Assembly: GCA_910578825.1 (NCBI GenBank)
Contig: CAJTSB010000050.1
Coordinates: 1 to 15,936 of the forward strand
Direction of reading: 5' to 3'
Length of the DNA stretch: 15,936 bases
From: an uncultured Lachnospiraceae bacterium
Lineage (GTDB): Bacteria; Bacillota; Clostridia; Lachnospirales; Lachnospiraceae
Both the position numbers and the translations under genes were made by a program. Numbering within the stretch: position 1 is the stretch's first letter; each line of letters opens with the position of its first letter. Of this stretch, positions 13,610 through 15,936 are shown piece by piece. Below the pieces are notes generated by a model. That model did no database searches, had not been told where the DNA came from, and was given only the letters and a program-made list of their open reading frames with translations.

Positions 13610-15850
13610 ATGCAGCAGAATGAACAGATTATCCGTACGGAATACTCGGAGCTGATGCAGAAATCTTATATTGATTATGCCATGAGCGTGATTGTCGCAA
13701 GGGCCTTGCCTGATGTCCGCGACGGTTTGAAACCGGTGCAGCGCAGGACGCTTTACGATATGCATGAACTGGGAATCCGCTATGACAGACCATACCGGAA
13801 ATGTGCAAGAATTGTCGGAGACACGATGGGTAAGTATCACCCGCATGGGGACAGCTCCATCTATGAGGCGCTTGTCGTTATGGCGCAGGAGTTTAAGAAG
13901 GGGCTGCCACTGGTAGACGGGCACGGCAACTTCGGCTCCATTGAGGGCGATGGTGCGGCGGCGATGCGTTACACGGAGGCACGTCTTATGAAGATTACGC
14001 AAGAGGCGTATCTTGCGGATCTCGATAAGGACGTAGTGGATTTCGTGCCCAATTTTGACGAGACAGAGAAAGAGCCCAGCGTACTTCCGGTTCGGGTACC
14101 CAATCTCCTGATCAATGGTGCAGAAGGAATTGCAGTCGGTATGGCGACGAGCATACCGCCTCATAACTTTTCCGAGGTGTTGGAGGGCGTCAAGGCATAT
14201 ATGAAAAATCCCGATATCACGACCGCAGAGATGATGGAGCACATCAAGGGACCGGATTTCCCGACTGGAGGCATTGTGGTCAACCAGGACGACCTCTTAC
14301 AGATTTATGAGAGCGGCACGGGCAAAATCAGGCTTCGCGGTAAGGTGGAGACAGAATCAGTAAAGGGAGGCAGGCAGCGGCTTGTCATCACAGAGATTCC
14401 GTATACCATGGTGGGGGCAAATATTGGAAAGTTCCTGTTGGACGTCTATCATCTGGTGGAGGCGAAAAAAACCACGGACATTGTGGACATTTCCAACCAG
14501 TCCTCCAAGGAGGGCATTCGGATTGTACTGGAACTGAAGAAGGGCGCAGATGTGGAAAACCTCTGTAATATGCTCTACAAGAAGACACGCCTGGAAGATA
14601 CCTTCGGCGTTAACATGCTTGCCGTGACGGACGGGAGACCGGAGACGCTTGGCCTGATACCGGTTATTCGCCATCACGTGAATTTTCAGTATGAACTTGC
14701 CACCCGCAAATATAAGACGTTGTTGGCGAAGGAGCTGGACAAAAAGGAAGTCCAGGAGGGATTGATTCAGGCGTGCGACGTTATCGATCTGATTATTGAA
14801 ATCCTGCGCGGTTCGAAGAATATCAGGGACGCCAAAGACTGTCTTATGAATGGCAATACGGAGAAAATAAAGTTCCGCTATAAGGGCTCCGAGGCGGATG
14901 CGAAGAACCTCTGCTTTACGGAGCGGCAGGCGACGGCAATTTTGGAGATGCGCCTGTACAAACTGATCGGGCTGGAAATTGAGGCGTTGATGAAAGAGCA
15001 TGAACAGACGCTTTCCAATATCGCAAAATATGAGGAAATTCTGGGCAGCCGCAGCGCAATGGCGAAAGTGATTGTTAAGGAGCTGACGCGTTTTCAGAAA
15101 GAATACGGCACGCCCAGAAAGACGAAGATTGAAAATGTGGGCGAGGCAGTTTACGAGGAAAAGAAAATAGAAGAGATGCCTGTTGTTCTTTTGATGGATC
15201 GGTTTGGATATGTCAAGACTATTGATGTGTCTGCATATGAACGGAACCAGGAGGCGGCTGATGAGGAAAGTAAATATGTCATCCATGGTATGAATACCGA
15301 TAAGCTCTGTATTTTTACGGACAAAGGACAGCTCCACACCGTAAAGGTCTTAGACCTTCCGCATGGACGGTTCCGGGATAAGGGAACGCCGCTTGATAAT
15401 ATCAGCAATTATAACAGCGGCGAGGAAACAATCATATATATTGACTGCCTGGGAAATCTGCGGGGAAGAAAACTTTTGTTTGTCAACAGCGGCGGTATGA
15501 TGAAACAGGTGGATGGCGCGGAATTTGACGTTGCCAAACGCACAACGGCGGCGACAAAATTAAATGATGGTGAGCGTTTGCTGATGGTGGAGACGCTTGC
15601 AGAGACAGAGGGCGAGAGCATTGTCCTGCAAACGGAAAAGGGAATGTTTCTGCGTTTCGAGGCGTCAGGCGTTCCACAGAAGAAAAAAGGCGCCATCGGC
15701 GTGCGTGGAATGAAGATAGATGCGAAGGATTCGCTCAAAGCTGTTTATCTTTTGGGCGATGAGGAGCGAACGATTGTGGAGAAGGACAGGCAGATTATGC
15801 TGCACAGGCTGAGGATTGCATGTCGTGATGGAAAAGGCGTTAAGAGATAG
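13610..15850 (+). CDS. Type IIA topoisomerase subunit A, ParC-like (no GyrA box)
   Basis: This 746-residue subunit cleaves and rejoins DNA. Hallmarks are YIDYAMSVIVARALPDVRDGLKPVQRR (20-46), GKYHPHGDSSIYEALV (74-89), the catalytic Y121 next to R120 in AAAMRYTEARL, the intercalating I174 in GIAVGMATSIPPHN, and a C-terminal beta-pinwheel from about 523. In the quinolone region S82 and E86 match E. coli GyrA S83 and D87, the sensitive-type residues. Where gyrase has Q[RK]RGG[RK]G, after GYVKTIDVSAY, this protein has ERNQEAADEES (544-554), as in ParC proteins. Without that box the enzyme should not wrap DNA strongly, so decatenation rather than negative supercoiling is the likely main job. Length also fits ParC better than GyrA (usually over 800). 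It follows the B subunit by 13 bases with AAAGGA before the ATG. Alternative: a divergent gyrase. Confidence 0.93.
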   Translation: MQQNEQIIRTEYSELMQKSYIDYAMSVIVARALPDVRDGLKPVQRRTLYDMHELGIRYDRPYRKCARIVGDTMGKYHPHGDSSIYEALVVMAQEFKKGLPLVDGHGNFGSIEGDGAAAMRYTEARLMKITQEAYLADLDKDVVDFVPNFDETEKEPSVLPVRVPNLLINGAEGIAVGMATSIPPHNFSEVLEGVKAYMKNPDITTAEMMEHIKGPDFPTGGIVVNQDDLLQIYESGTGKIRLRGKVETESVKGGRQRLVITEIPYTMVGANIGKFLLDVYHLVEAKKTTDIVDISNQSSKEGIRIVLELKKGADVENLCNMLYKKTRLEDTFGVNMLAVTDGRPETLGLIPVIRHHVNFQYELATRKYKTLLAKELDKKEVQEGLIQACDVIDLIIEILRGSKNIRDAKDCLMNGNTEKIKFRYKGSEADAKNLCFTERQATAILEMRLYKLIGLEIEALMKEHEQTLSNIAKYEEILGSRSAMAKVIVKELTRFQKEYGTPRKTKIENVGEAVYEEKKIEEMPVVLLMDRFGYVKTIDVSAYERNQEAADEESKYVIHGMNTDKLCIFTDKGQLHTVKVLDLPHGRFRDKGTPLDNISNYNSGEETIIYIDCLGNLRGRKLLFVNSGGMMKQVDGAEFDVAKRTTAATKLNDGERLLMVETLAETEGESIVLQTEKGMFLRFEASGVPQKKKGAIGVRGMKIDAKDSLKAVYLLGDEERTIVEKDRQIMLHRLRIACRDGKGVKR

Positions 15851-15861
15851 GAGGAAGGCAA

Positions 15862-15936
15862 ATGCGCAGCATTTTTGGAATGCCTTCCGACGAAATGGCA
15901 GGTGACGCAAAGCGTCGCGTGCCGCTACCGCTGCGT
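15862..15936 (+). CDS. 5' end of an unidentified gene, cut by the window edge
   Basis: ATG 15862 opens a frame that stays open for the remaining 25 codons (MRSIFGMPSDEMAGDAKRRV...). It has a full AGGAGG (15849-15854) seven bases upstream, overlapping the stop codon of the topoisomerase A gene, the same coupled spacing seen between other genes here. I do not recognise the protein from so few residues. An inverted repeat (15853-15860 with 15881-15888) spans the start region and might modulate initiation. Confidence 0.5.
   Translation, partial: MRSIFGMPSDEMAGDAKRRVPLPLR

Noticed and set aside
14357..15337. Long antisense frame across the topoisomerase A gene
   Set aside because: It is a shadow of the conserved sense gene, with His/Arg/Leu-rich content and no recognisable domain.
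15853..15888. Inverted repeat as the terminator of the topoisomerase operon
   Set aside because: No T run follows, and a well-placed AGGAGG and ATG show that coding continues through it.

Overview
The window reads like a chromosomal segment of a low-to-mid GC Firmicute, most likely a gut-type clostridium of the Lachnospiraceae. The evidence is a clostridial 23S rRNA 3' end, AGGAGG-type ribosome binding sites before most genes, the DUF512 radical-SAM / der / plsY / gpsA gene order, and surface-protein modules (InlB B-repeat, Asn/Gly/Asp-rich linker, Lys-rich fibronectin-like end) common in that family. The family assignment is inference. Every gene I could support is on the + strand.

Bases 1-978 are the end of an rRNA operon: the last ~670 nt of 23S rRNA, a structured spacer without a 5S gene, tRNA-Trp(CCA), and an intrinsic terminator. 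Bases 979-1303 hold no gene but contain a plausible promoter and a leader with several inverted repeats. It precedes a three-gene cluster: an ArsB/NhaD-type ion transporter, a cytidylate-kinase-like protein, and a large secreted PI-PLC-like surface protein. The last is interrupted by one in-frame amber codon at 4149-4151 and is probably a pseudogene. A strong terminator (6245-6280) ends this block.

A very good sigma-A-type promoter (6275-6303) overlaps the terminator's tail and opens a tightly packed run of genes: a 37-codon single-helix membrane peptide, a DUF512/PDZ radical-SAM protein, Der GTPase (ribosome assembly), PlsY and GpsA (first steps of phospholipid synthesis), a small non-RD Ser/Thr kinase, and the B and A subunits of a type IIA topoisomerase. 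The A subunit lacks a recognisable GyrA box and looks more like ParC, so the pair is better read as topoisomerase IV-like than as classical gyrase. The window ends 25 codons into another gene that has a strong ribosome binding site.

Most of this is core housekeeping DNA. I found no CRISPR array, insertion sequence, prophage or defence system. The points most worth checking are the amber-interrupted PI-PLC gene, the undescribed leader before the transporter, the small membrane ORF in frame with the DUF512 gene, the kinase next to lipid and topoisomerase genes, and the missing GyrA box.
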